Assembly (NCBI GenBank): GCA_958477465.1
Contig: CAUEFX010000043.1
Coordinates: 1-37,214, forward strand
From: an uncultured Bacteroides sp.
GTDB lineage: Bacteria; Bacteroidota; Bacteroidia; Bacteroidales; Bacteroidaceae
DNA: 37,214 nt
Direction of reading: 5' to 3'
Shown here: piece by piece, positions 15,869-25,500 of the stretch
Numbering within the stretch: the first letter of the stretch is position 1
Layout of the letters: each line of letters opens with the position of its first letter
Translations under genes and position numbers: made by a program
Notes under the pieces: generated by a model
The model's input: the letters and a program-made list of their open reading frames with translations, nothing else
Database searches by the model: none
Told to the model about the DNA's origin: nothing

Positions 15869-16753
15869 ATGGCTTCACTTAAAGAAGTAAAAACCAGAAT
15901 AAATTCGGTACAGAGTACCCGAAAGATCACTTCGGCAATGAAGATGGTGGCTTCTGCCAAATTGCATAAGGCGCAAGGGGCCATTGAACACATGTTGCCT
16001 TATCAAAGGCAACTGAACAAGATTCTGCGGAATTTTCTCAGTGGTGATCTTTCGATCGAATCTCCTTATGTGGAGGAACGCGAGGTAAAGCGTGTGGCTA
16101 TTGTCTTGTTCTCTTCCAACAGCTCTTTGTGCGGTGCTTTCAATGCCAATGTCATCAAAATGTTTTTGCATGCCATCGGCGAATACCGCAAGTTGGGGCA
16201 GGATAATATCTTGATTTACCCTATCGGACGTAAGGTGGAAGAAGCGGTGAAGAAGATGGGCTTTACTCCGGAGGGCAGTTACCAGCAATTGTCCGATAAG
16301 CCCGATTATCAGCAGGCATCGGCCCTCGCGGAACATTTGATGGAACTTTTCGTATCCAAGGACATCGACCGTGTAGAACTGATTTATCACCATTTTAAAT
16401 CGATGGGCGTACAGAAACTGGTCCGTGAAAGATTCTTGCCGATCGATCTTACCCGGATAGAAGAGGAGCAGGCTGAGGAGGTGGAAGAGAACCGGGTAAT
16501 GAACGATTACATAGTCGAGCCGTCAGTCGAGCAGTTTATTGCCGATCTGATTCCGAAAGTATTGTGTCAGAAGGTTTTCACCGCCGCTTTGGATTCTAAT
16601 GCATCCGAGCATGCTGCCCGTACATTGGCTATGCAAGTGGCAACGGATAATGCAAATGAACTGATTCAGGATTTGACAAAGCAGTACAATAAGGGACGCC
16701 AGCAGGCGATAACGAATGAGCTGCTGGATATTATCGGCGGATCGATGAAATAA
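15869..16753 (+). CDS. atpG: F1 ATP synthase subunit gamma
   Basis: The rotating central-stalk subunit. The 294-residue protein has the two conserved coiled-coil ends: N-terminal SLKEVKTRINSVQSTRKIT and SAMKMVASAKLHKAQ, and C-terminal ALDSNASEHAARTLAMQVAT and QYNKGRQQAITNELLDIIGG. It ends the operon and a hairpin follows at 16762-16806. The 95-base gap from atpA contains a weak possible hairpin (AGCAA and CGGAG near 15778-15788 with CTCCG and TTGCT near 15832-15844). Confidence 0.97.
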   Translation: MASLKEVKTRINSVQSTRKITSAMKMVASAKLHKAQGAIEHMLPYQRQLNKILRNFLSGDLSIESPYVEEREVKRVAIVLFSSNSSLCGAFNANVIKMFLHAIGEYRKLGQDNILIYPIGRKVEEAVKKMGFTPEGSYQQLSDKPDYQQASALAEHLMELFVSKDIDRVELIYHHFKSMGVQKLVRERFLPIDLTRIEEEQAEEVEENRVMNDYIVEPSVEQFIADLIPKVLCQKVFTAALDSNASEHAARTLAMQVATDNANELIQDLTKQYNKGRQQAITNELLDIIGGSMK

Positions 16754-16761
16754 ATGTTTGG

Positions 16762-16808
16762 AAATGTCAAGGTCACACCACAGAGAAAGGGGGGATCTTG
16801 ACATTTTC
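16762..16808 (+). terminator. atp operon terminator hairpin
   Basis: AAATGTCAAGGTC (16762-16774) pairs with GATCTTGACATTT (16794-16806) over 13 pairs with one G-T wobble. The T tract is short (TTTTCTT). Confidence 0.65.
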
Positions 16809-16890
16809 TTATCACACATTTCAGGCACGCTTGATGTACTGCATTCGATTTGCACGATTCCCGACAGAAAAACGAACTAATTTAGATAGC

Positions 16891-19455
16891 ATGGAAAACA
16901 ATCCGGATTTACAGCTCGCCTGGCAATTCATCGAAAATACGGGTACACATCTGTTTCTGACAGGAAAAGCCGGTACCGGTAAAACTACTTTTCTCAGAGA
17001 ACTGAAAGCCAAATCACCGAAACGCATGGTAGTGGTGGCGCCAACGGGGATTGCCGCTATCAATGCCGGCGGGGTAACGATACATTCTTTCTTCCAACTG
17101 CCTTTTGCCCCTTATGTGCCTGATAGTAAATTTACGTCTGCCCGGACTTTCCATAAATTCGGGAAAGAGAAAATCAATATCCTCCGCAGTCTGGATCTTC
17201 TGGTGATTGATGAGATAAGCATGGTGCGGGCTGATTTGCTGGATGCCATCGATGCCGTGTTGCGTCAGTATCGCAACCGGTACCAGCCGTTTGGCGGTGT
17301 GCAGCTTTTGATGATCGGCGATCTCCAGCAGTTGGCCCCTGTTGTGAAAGAGGATGAATGGCAGTTGCTGAAACCGTATTATGACACGGCTTTCTTTTTC
17401 GGTAGCCGGGCTTTGCATGAAACGGAATATGTGACCATCGAATTGAAGCATATCTATCGTCAGAGTGATGCGGCCTTTGTGAATCTGTTGAACAGAATAC
17501 GTGAAAATACCGCTGACGAGTCGGTGCTTACGGAACTGAACAAGCGTTATCTCCCCGGCTTCCACCCGAAGGAAGAAGAGGGGTACATCCGCCTGACCAC
17601 CCACAACTATCAAGCCCAGCAATATAACGACCGCCAATTGGTGGCCCTGCCGGGACAGGCTTACAGTTTCCGGGCAAAAACCGAAGGAACCTTTCCCGAA
17701 TCCGCTTATCCTGCCGATGAAGTACTGACAGTGAAGAAGGGAGCGCAGATAATGTTTATCAAAAATGATTCTTCCAATGAACATCGGTTTTATAATGGTA
17801 AGATCGGTCTGGTAACAGGTGTATCCAAAGACGGTATCATGGTGCGTGGAAACGGTGACGGCGAATCTTTTCTTTTGGAGACGGAAGAGTGGACCAATAG
17901 TAAATATACGCTGAACCCTGTAACGAAAGAAATTACGGAGGAAGTGGAAGGACGGTTCCGGCAGTATCCCATCCGTCTGGCGTGGGCTATTACGATTCAT
18001 AAAAGCCAGGGGCTTACTTTCGAACGGGCCATCATCGATGCCAATGCTTCATTTGCCCACGGGCAGGTGTATGTTGCGTTGAGCCGTTGCAAAAGTCTTG
18101 AAGGGCTTGTCTTGAGTTCTCCGCTTCGGAAGGAAGCGATTATCAGCGATGATACGATTGATGAATTTACCTGCGAGGTGGAAGCGTTGTCGCCCGACAG
18201 GGAGAAACTGAATAAGTTGCAGCACCGTTACTTCTATGAATTACTCTGCGAACAGTTTGATTTTCACTCCTTGGACCGGCATCTTGCACTCGTGCTCCGT
18301 TTACTGGATGAGCATTTGTACCGGCTTTATCCCAAATTGCTAGAGCGGTATAAGGAAGCAGATGAGTTATATAGGACGAAAATTGTGAAAGTGGGGGATA
18401 CTTTTCAATTGCAATATACGGAACTGGTAAATGCCTCCGATGATTATAGGCACGATGAGCGGTTGCAGCAACGCCTGATATCCGGTGCACATTATTTTGC
18501 CGGACAGTTGGAGGAGATTCTCTCTCCGCTGGTGGCGGGCACTAAAATCCAAACGGACAATAAAGTGTTGAAGAAGAAGTTCGGCGAGGCTTTGGCTACG
18601 CTCCAATCGGCGCTGTATATAAAGAAAGGGACTCTTCTGCTTACAGAGAAAGAGGGCTTTTCCGTGTCTTCCTATTTGAAGCGGAAAGCGGTGCTTGCGA
18701 TCGAGAATAGTGAAAAGGGAGATACCGGCAGCTCCAGAACACGTACATTTTCATCTTCCCCGAAAGCCGATCGGGGAGAAAAGATAGAAGTACCTACGGA
18801 TATTCTTCATCCGGATCTGTATAAACAGCTGATAGCATGGCGAAATGCAGAAGCGGCTAAGGCCGGTCTGCCTGTGTATACGGTTATTCAGCAGAAAGCA
18901 ATATTGGGCATTGTCAATCTTTTGCCTCGGGATATCGCTTCTTTGGTACGCATTCCTTATTTTGGAAAAAAGGGAGCGGAAAAGTATGGTGATGTCTTGC
19001 TGGACATGGTAAACCGGTATGTCACATCTTCTCCCAAAACGGATACGGTTACAGAGCCGGACCGGACCTCACGGAATGTATCTGTCGCACCTCCCCGAAC
19101 GGATCCGGAGGCTGTTCCCGTATTAACGAATACGACGGCTAAAACTCCTCGGATGGATACCAGAGAGATCAGCTATGCCATGTTCCGCCAAGGCATGAAT
19201 ATCGAAGAGATTGCCAAAAAGCGCGAGCTGGTCACCGGAACGATTGCAGGACATCTGGAGCATTACGTACGTTCGGGAGTCATTAAAGTCGATCAGTTGG
19301 TGTCCCGTGAAAAAGTGGATAAAGTAACCCGCTATTTGCAGGAGAATGCCGATGCCCGTGGCATTACACTTATAAAAGCTGCTTTGGGAGACGAGGTTTC
19401 CTATGCGGATATCCGGTTGGTGATGGCTGCTTTGCATTGTGCATACAATTCATAA
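16891..19455 (+). CDS. Pif1-like helicase with HRDC and helix-turn-helix domains
   Basis: An 854-residue superfamily 1 helicase. The Pif1/RecD-type core has Walker A GKAGTGKT at 25-32, then APTGIAAINAGGVTIHSFF, VIDEISM (about 105-111), GDLQQLAPV, and the late motif AWAITIHKSQGLTFERA with YVALSRCKSLEGL. After a linker come an HRDC domain (about 640-707), known from RecQ helicases to bind nucleic acid, and a helix-turn-helix region of the RecQ C-terminal kind (about 761-854). I chose the ATG at 16891; an upstream TTG frame overlaps the atp terminator. It is convergent with the AddAB-like genes and likely acts in DNA repair or replication restart. The exact role is unknown. Confidence 0.88.
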   Translation: MENNPDLQLAWQFIENTGTHLFLTGKAGTGKTTFLRELKAKSPKRMVVVAPTGIAAINAGGVTIHSFFQLPFAPYVPDSKFTSARTFHKFGKEKINILRSLDLLVIDEISMVRADLLDAIDAVLRQYRNRYQPFGGVQLLMIGDLQQLAPVVKEDEWQLLKPYYDTAFFFGSRALHETEYVTIELKHIYRQSDAAFVNLLNRIRENTADESVLTELNKRYLPGFHPKEEEGYIRLTTHNYQAQQYNDRQLVALPGQAYSFRAKTEGTFPESAYPADEVLTVKKGAQIMFIKNDSSNEHRFYNGKIGLVTGVSKDGIMVRGNGDGESFLLETEEWTNSKYTLNPVTKEITEEVEGRFRQYPIRLAWAITIHKSQGLTFERAIIDANASFAHGQVYVALSRCKSLEGLVLSSPLRKEAIISDDTIDEFTCEVEALSPDREKLNKLQHRYFYELLCEQFDFHSLDRHLALVLRLLDEHLYRLYPKLLERYKEADELYRTKIVKVGDTFQLQYTELVNASDDYRHDERLQQRLISGAHYFAGQLEEILSPLVAGTKIQTDNKVLKKKFGEALATLQSALYIKKGTLLLTEKEGFSVSSYLKRKAVLAIENSEKGDTGSSRTRTFSSSPKADRGEKIEVPTDILHPDLYKQLIAWRNAEAAKAGLPVYTVIQQKAILGIVNLLPRDIASLVRIPYFGKKGAEKYGDVLLDMVNRYVTSSPKTDTVTEPDRTSRNVSVAPPRTDPEAVPVLTNTTAKTPRMDTREISYAMFRQGMNIEEIAKKRELVTGTIAGHLEHYVRSGVIKVDQLVSREKVDKVTRYLQENADARGITLIKAALGDEVSYADIRLVMAALHCAYNS

Positions 19456-19459
19456 ACAT

Positions 19460-19504
19460 GGTGCTTACAGTCTGTAAGCATTATGTATACAACCTGTAAG
19501 CACC
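19460..19504. other. Three-part palindrome in the convergent gap
   Basis: GGTGCTTACAG (19460-19470) can pair with TGTAAGCA at 19473-19480 or, over 11 bases, with CTGTAAGCACC at 19494-19504. Two alternative hairpins are possible. It lies 4 bases after the helicase stop and before the end of the AddB-like gene, so it may act as a two-way transcript end, although no T run follows directly. Confidence 0.6.
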
Positions 19505-19550
19505 GTGCATAGTTACCTCCGAATATCGTTTTCCCTTTTATGGGCCTTTC

Positions 19551-22505
19551 TTATCTTTTACATAAAGCACGGAAGTCGCAGTATTCACAGGCTTTCGTGT
19601 TTTCTGTCTGTGTAAAGGGCGTTTCCGCTCCGAATATCTCTTCCAGTAACCTCTGTAACCGCTCCCGAAACTCATCTTCGAAGAAGGCAAAGTTATTTAC
19701 GGGCATTTTAGGTTTGCGGGGTTCGCCTATCTCAATGACCGGAGAGTAGCTTTCATTGGCAGCCCGATGGATGTAGAGCAGGGCAGGAGCTACCTTCAGT
19801 GACTGCTTCCGGCTCATGATGGCAGCATACAGGAATGTCTGGAATATATAATTAGGCCTCCCTTCAGCGGGGATGAACAACTGCTCGATATTGGCCGGTG
19901 TCTTGGGACTTCCTCCGGTTTTGTAGTCCACAATCCGGAGCGTGTCTCCTTTACAATCCATCCGGTCTATCGTTCCGCCTATTTTGATTCGGATGATTCC
20001 TTCCGGTGTGTCTACTTCCAACGGTTCTTCTACCGGTTCTTCCATTCCCACCATGGAGAAAGGCGCATAGACCAGATCATTACGCAATAATTGGCGCAGG
20101 TAGGAGCAGATCACCTTTGAGTTGATCAACTGTATTCCGTTGTATTCGGGGCGTTCGTCGAGAGGCACATGGAAGAATTCCTCTTTGAATGCACGGTCTA
20201 CATATCCTTGGATACGGACATCATCCCGTAGCAGACGTTCTAAATCTTCCTTCCGTATCTCTTTACCGTTGGCACTTAATTCACTGTACGCCAATTCTGC
20301 CGAGCGGTGGAAAATAGTACCGAACAGTGCGGAATCAATCTCTGCACTCACTTCGTCCTTTACTTTCAATCCGGCCACATGGCGGTAATAGAACCGCAGA
20401 CTGCAATCCAGATAGGCATTCAGTGCCGATGGAGAGAGTGGGAGCGCTTTCGGATTCTGATTGAAGTTATACCTGTTCTGCATGCGGCTTCGTATTACAG
20501 GCGTTTTCTCGATCGTTATCTCCCGGCTTTTTTGCGGAGACTGACCGGCTTCAAGAAATTCGTAACTGGTTTCGTGCGGCCACTCTACGAGGAACTGTAA
20601 CATAAAGCGTGACCATTCCCCCCGGTTCAGGCCATCGGAAGAGCTGTTGTATACTAATGTGATATTTTCCGCCCGTTGAATCAGACGGTAGAAATAGTAG
20701 GCGTACACAGCATTCTTGTGCTCGATAGTAGTCATTCCGAAGGCCTTGCGTAGGTTGTAGGGGATGAAGGAGGACTCTCCTCCGCCTTTGGGCAGTTGTC
20801 CTTCATTGAGCGACAGCATGATAAGGTTGCGGAAATCGAGGTTACGGGTTTCGAGTACCCCCATTATCTGCATACCGATGGCGGGCTCGCCATGAAAAGG
20901 AATATTGGCGGCGGCAAGTATGCGGTTGAGTAGGCGTTTCAGTGTATCTGTCCGCACTTGAAGTTCGCCATTCTCAATCAGATTGAGCAGCCGGTTCACC
21001 ATCGTGAAACTCTTGAACAGGGATTCCCGGTAAAGCTGGTTGAAGATGTCCTCCTGTTCCGATTCCTGCCGGTATAGAATAGAAACCTCCTTCAGCAGTT
21101 CTGTGATGTACAGGCACAGCTCACGGATACCGCTGCGCGGTGTGAAAAGCAGGGAGAGAAAATTATCCTGTTTCAGTTCCGTGGGTAAGGGATAAAAACG
21201 GTTGGTACGGGTCAGTTCCCTTTCCAAAGGCTCCGCTTTTGGGGAAAGCTGACGGGTATAGGGATGTTTTAATATGGCCTGCACCTCTTCATAGCTGTAA
21301 CGTCCGGTTTCCATCCGGTAGCCGATGGTCTGTAGCTCGACGGCTGCATTGATAAAGCTATATACCGGAGTCTGTGCCAACGGAAATCCCATGGTGATGT
21401 TGACATTCTTCACCTCTGCCGGGATAGAGTGGAGGACAGGAAGCAGCAGTGATTCATTGCAAAGCACCACGGCATTTTCTTTCTCCGAATCGGGAGTAGA
21501 GTGTTCCCGTGCCACTCCTCTTACCCATTCGGGCAGATAACGGGCTTGTGCGTTTTCCGTAGGGGAGGAGATGAAGCGTACTTTCTTGGGATGGCGCAGG
21601 CAGTCGAATACCTCTTCCGGAAGTTCATTCGGGAATAATTTCAGGTTACGGAGGATAAATTCACCGGCTTCGTGCTTCTGTTGGGGCAATCGGGTGTAAA
21701 AGATATCGTAATCCCAATAGAAGAGTGCTTTACCTGCATCCTGCAGCATGGAGAAGAAGCGGGTTTCCACCGTGTTGAGCACATTGAAGCCGACAAATAC
21801 ATATTTGTCATAGCGTAGCTTGTCTGTATCGAGTGCTTCGATGACATTGCGGTACAGCATCCCCTCATAGGCTATGCCTGATGCTGTAAGCTGCGAACGG
21901 TAATTGCGGTAAATATCACCTAATTTATCCCAGAGAGAGATGAATTTCTCTTTTAGCTCCGTATGTTTCTCTATAGAGAAGTTTTGAAAGAACTGCCGGA
22001 TGGCGCTTTCTTGTTCTTCATCGAGAAAGTCGAAATCATCCATGATATTTTTCAAGTCCTGCAAGTTGGTAAAAAGCTTGTCGGCATCCACCAGATTCTT
22101 GTCTACATCATCGAAATCGCTGATGAGCAGTTCTCCCCAAAAATAAAAGTCGTCCAGCGATTCTTCGCTTTTCGTCTCTTCACGAAAGACCTTATACAGC
22201 TCACAAACCAACCGGATGGGGTCACCTAATTTCTGTATGGATAATTGCTGAAACAATTCACTGATACTGATATATGCAGGCGACCAGATAGGGCGATCGG
22301 ATTGAGCAGCCAAGTGTTCATTGAAAAACAGACTGGCCCGTTTATTCGGGAAAACGATGGCTACCCGTGAGAGGTCGTTGCCGATTTTACTGTGGAGGTC
22401 TTGAGCGACCAGTTCGAGAAAGGTGGGCCTCTCCCCCGACCCCTCTCCGTGGGAGAGGGGAGAAGGGGAGTGTTTTTGACTGTTAGGGTCGGATATATTG
22501 GACAT
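19551..22505 (-). CDS. addB: AddB-like PD-(D/E)XK nuclease with Fe-S cluster
   Basis: The partner of the AddA-like helicase in a double-strand-break processing enzyme of the AddAB/RecBCD type. The 984-residue protein has an inactive-helicase-like N-terminal half (VAIVFPNKRASLFFNEHLA lacks a normal P-loop) and a C-terminal RecB-type nuclease with IDRMDCKGDTLRIVDYKTGG. Cysteines C701 (AYLDCSLRFYYRH), C973, C976 and C982 (ACEYCDFRALC) fit the AddB iron-sulfur cluster. Residues about 13-27 (SPSPLSHGEGSGERP) are the translation of a GC-rich palindromic repeat at 22425-22470, inserted in frame just before the conserved start TFLELVAQDL. It lies 80 bases downstream of the addA-like gene. The symbol follows the family, and sequence divergence from classical AddB is large. 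Confidence 0.85.
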   Translation of the reverse strand: MSNISDPNSQKHSPSPLSHGEGSGERPTFLELVAQDLHSKIGNDLSRVAIVFPNKRASLFFNEHLAAQSDRPIWSPAYISISELFQQLSIQKLGDPIRLVCELYKVFREETKSEESLDDFYFWGELLISDFDDVDKNLVDADKLFTNLQDLKNIMDDFDFLDEEQESAIRQFFQNFSIEKHTELKEKFISLWDKLGDIYRNYRSQLTASGIAYEGMLYRNVIEALDTDKLRYDKYVFVGFNVLNTVETRFFSMLQDAGKALFYWDYDIFYTRLPQQKHEAGEFILRNLKLFPNELPEEVFDCLRHPKKVRFISSPTENAQARYLPEWVRGVAREHSTPDSEKENAVVLCNESLLLPVLHSIPAEVKNVNITMGFPLAQTPVYSFINAAVELQTIGYRMETGRYSYEEVQAILKHPYTRQLSPKAEPLERELTRTNRFYPLPTELKQDNFLSLLFTPRSGIRELCLYITELLKEVSILYRQESEQEDIFNQLYRESLFKSFTMVNRLLNLIENGELQVRTDTLKRLLNRILAAANIPFHGEPAIGMQIMGVLETRNLDFRNLIMLSLNEGQLPKGGGESSFIPYNLRKAFGMTTIEHKNAVYAYYFYRLIQRAENITLVYNSSSDGLNRGEWSRFMLQFLVEWPHETSYEFLEAGQSPQKSREITIEKTPVIRSRMQNRYNFNQNPKALPLSPSALNAYLDCSLRFYYRHVAGLKVKDEVSAEIDSALFGTIFHRSAELAYSELSANGKEIRKEDLERLLRDDVRIQGYVDRAFKEEFFHVPLDERPEYNGIQLINSKVICSYLRQLLRNDLVYAPFSMVGMEEPVEEPLEVDTPEGIIRIKIGGTIDRMDCKGDTLRIVDYKTGGSPKTPANIEQLFIPAEGRPNYIFQTFLYAAIMSRKQSLKVAPALLYIHRAANESYSPVIEIGEPRKPKMPVNNFAFFEDEFRERLQRLLEEIFGAETPFTQTENTKACEYCDFRALCKR
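22425..22470 (-). repeat. GC-rich palindromic repeat, copy A (in addB start)
   Basis: Inner stem CCCCTCTCC (22440-22448), loop GTG, GGAGAGGGG (22452-22460), perfect. Outer stem CTCCCC (22431-22436) with GGGGAG (22465-22470). It ends in the family border GAGAGGCCC when read on the minus strand. It is read through as PSPLSHGEGSGERP. Confidence 0.92.
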
Positions 22506-22585
22506 ACGTTTGATTTATTTGTTATAATATTTTTTGTGATTTAAAAGCAAGATAACATAAAGAAGCAGAGGATAATGCATAAAAG

Positions 22586-25500
22586 TTACCCTTCTTCTTT
22601 CTTGTTGGAGGTGTTGAGAATACACTTGATTTGTTTAATCACTATTTTCGGATTATCAATCACCTCTTCATTCTTAAAGCGTATTACCCTATACCCTAAA
22701 AGAGATAACTTTTCTGTACGTTCCTGATCTTGCTGGATTTGTTCGGCTGTCAGATGATAATCTCCATCCAATTCAATGACCAACTTGGACTCAAGGCATG
22801 CGAAATCTGCTATGTAATTTTCTATGATTTGTTGTCGTCTGAATTTGTGACCAGTCTGTTCCCGACGGAGATATTCCCATAGAATCCGTTCGGCATCAGT
22901 CGGATTTGATTTGTTTTTCTTTTGAAACTCTTTCATACAGGTATAAGAGGTTAAACAGGCGGTTTTGTATAAGGGCCTCTCCTCCTGCCCCTCTCCGTGG
23001 GAGAGGGGTGAGGAGTTGGAATCTGTTTCATGTTCCGTTTCAGAATTTATGAAATTCTCTTGATTAGGCTTATCCTTTATTCCTACTTTACTTTTTATTT
23101 TCCCCCCATCTTTCATTTCTATTCCCATTTTCACCTCAACAATTTTCCCCTCTTCCCATCCGGAGTCAGTACCCTTTTCCCCCTCTCCCCCGGAGAGGGG
23201 TCGGGGGAGAGGCCCGTACCACAAATACCCCCTGACATTACCGTATCCCATCCTCTTCAGCAATTGCATATACCCTTGCACCTGCCTGTTGTACTTCTTG
23301 TTCGGCTTCCCGAATTTGAAGTCCACCACCACCACTTGCCCGTCCTGCATCATTACCCTGTCCGGCCGGCGGGTTTGCAACACCCCATCTTCCTTATATA
23401 TAATGGAGCATTCATTGAACAATTGCCAACGTCCTGAATACCAATCCTGTATTTCGGGCATGGAGAAAGCCTTATGAGTCACTTCCCGTATCTCTTCTTC
23501 CATCTCACGGCTACCGATAACACCTTCGAAGACCAACCTTTCTATAGCCGTATCAATGTCTTTTTCCGTTTCAATAGCCGAAAACAGCGTATGCAGCAAG
23601 CGCCCACGGTTGATAAAGCGGTCTTCCGACTCTCCTTCATTCACCCCTTTGATAAAGTCTGCCGAGCGGTTGGATTGCCGGAATTCAATTTCGTGTCGCA
23701 TCGACTCCATGCTTACCGGGAGTTTGTCCGGTTTCCGCGTCATCTTGTTGGTCGAAACTTTTTCTTCTTTCTTCGAAGAGGGGCAGAGTTCTCCTTGTTC
23801 ATAGGGAGCGTCTTCATCCCACTCCCCTCCGTTCTTACGGGCCACTTCGGGCAATGCCGCCGTCAGCAGTTCGGACATGGTTCCCTTTTGTCCTTTCCGG
23901 CTCCATACGATCAGATTCTTCCCGGCACGGGTAAAGGCTACATAGAGCAGATTCAGATTATCTACCCATAATTGCAGACGTTCCTGCTGGTAGTCTCTCT
24001 GATAGACGGAGGCATTCATTTGTGCGGAGTAGTTCACCGGCACGATATCCAGTTCGTTGAAAGGGGCCTCTTCCGGAATGCACCACACGAGTTGGTTATT
24101 GGTCTCATTCTCCAGTTTCCAGTCGCAGAAGGGCAGGAGTACCGTATGAAATTCCAATCCCTTGGATTTGTGGATGGAGAAGATGCGGATGCCTTCCATC
24201 TCTCCGCTGGGGATGGTTTTGCCGCATAGCGTCTCTTCCCAAAAGCGGATAAAGCCGTCCAGCTCGGATGAGTTACTTTGCAGATAATCCGTTACCGCAT
24301 CGAAGAATGCGAAAAGATAGGCATCCTGATCGCTGATGCGGCTCATCTCGAAAAGAGTGAACAGCTCTTCCAGCAGCTCATAAAGCGGCATCAGCCTTAG
24401 TGTCTCTATGTTTTTAGTGAATGCTTCGGGCAATAATGTCTCTGCCGGAGCGGTTAGCAAACAGTCCATACTTCCTTCGTATCCCTTTATCTGCAACTGA
24501 TAATTGGTGATAAGTGAAGCCCGCGCAATCCGGTTTTCCGGATCGGAGAGATAGCGCAGGGCATCTATCATCATGCAGATAGCCAGTGAGGCATCCAGAC
24601 GGAAGGCTTCATCGGATACAATCTTGTATTGCAGCGTCTTGTCAAAGTAATCGGCAATGCGGGGGATATTTTTGTTCTTGCGCACGAGGATGGCAATGTC
24701 ATTGAGCCTTATCCCAGAATTCAGTAAACGCTCCACCTCTTCGCCCAGGCTGACAAGCGTCTGCTCGGTGTAATCATGTTCTTCATCGGGTTCGAGGAAG
24801 GATACCTTGACATATCCTTTTCTCACCTCTTTGGGGGATTCCTGCACCACATCGGAATAGGCTTTCAGCAGTGCTTCGCAGTCCTTTTTTGATTCTTCTT
24901 TGTAGACTGTATTCAGATAGTTTACTGCCGCCGTGAATATCTCATTGTTGAACCGGATAATATCGGTCTCGCTTCTTCGGTTTGTTTTCAGGGTTTTTGT
25001 CCGTATCGGAAAACTCTTTATGCGTTCATTCAGTCCGTTGAGTATTCCCCAGTCGCCGTTTCTCCAGCGATAGATGGATTGCTTTACATCGCCCACAATC
25101 AGACTGTCTGCTCCCTGCGAAAGCCCTTCCAGCAGCAGCAACCGGAAGTTTCCCCATTGCATGCGGCTTGTGTCCTGAAACTCATCTATCATTACGTTCC
25201 GGATGTTTGTCCCGATTTTCTCGAAAACGAAAGAAGAGTCGCCATCCTTCACCAGTTGATGGAGCAGGGCGTTGGTGTCCGATAACAGGAAACGGTTGTT
25301 CTCCCGATTGAGTCGACGTACCTCCTCGTCTATGCTTGCCAGCAGTTGCACCTTGTTCAGGTGTTGCATGGAGAGCCGGCAGCTGTTTACTATCTTGTTG
25401 TTCTTTGTACGGAACTTCTCTGCTTCATTCAGCAAAGGCATAAGGCTTGCGGAAGCCAGTTGGAGAATATCCTGATAGCGTGACGAGCTTTTCGCCGCCC

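Noticed and set aside
16798..16890. Upstream TTG start for the Pif1-like helicase
   Set aside because: It would translate the atp terminator hairpin. The ATG at 16891 gives a normal start just before the helicase core.
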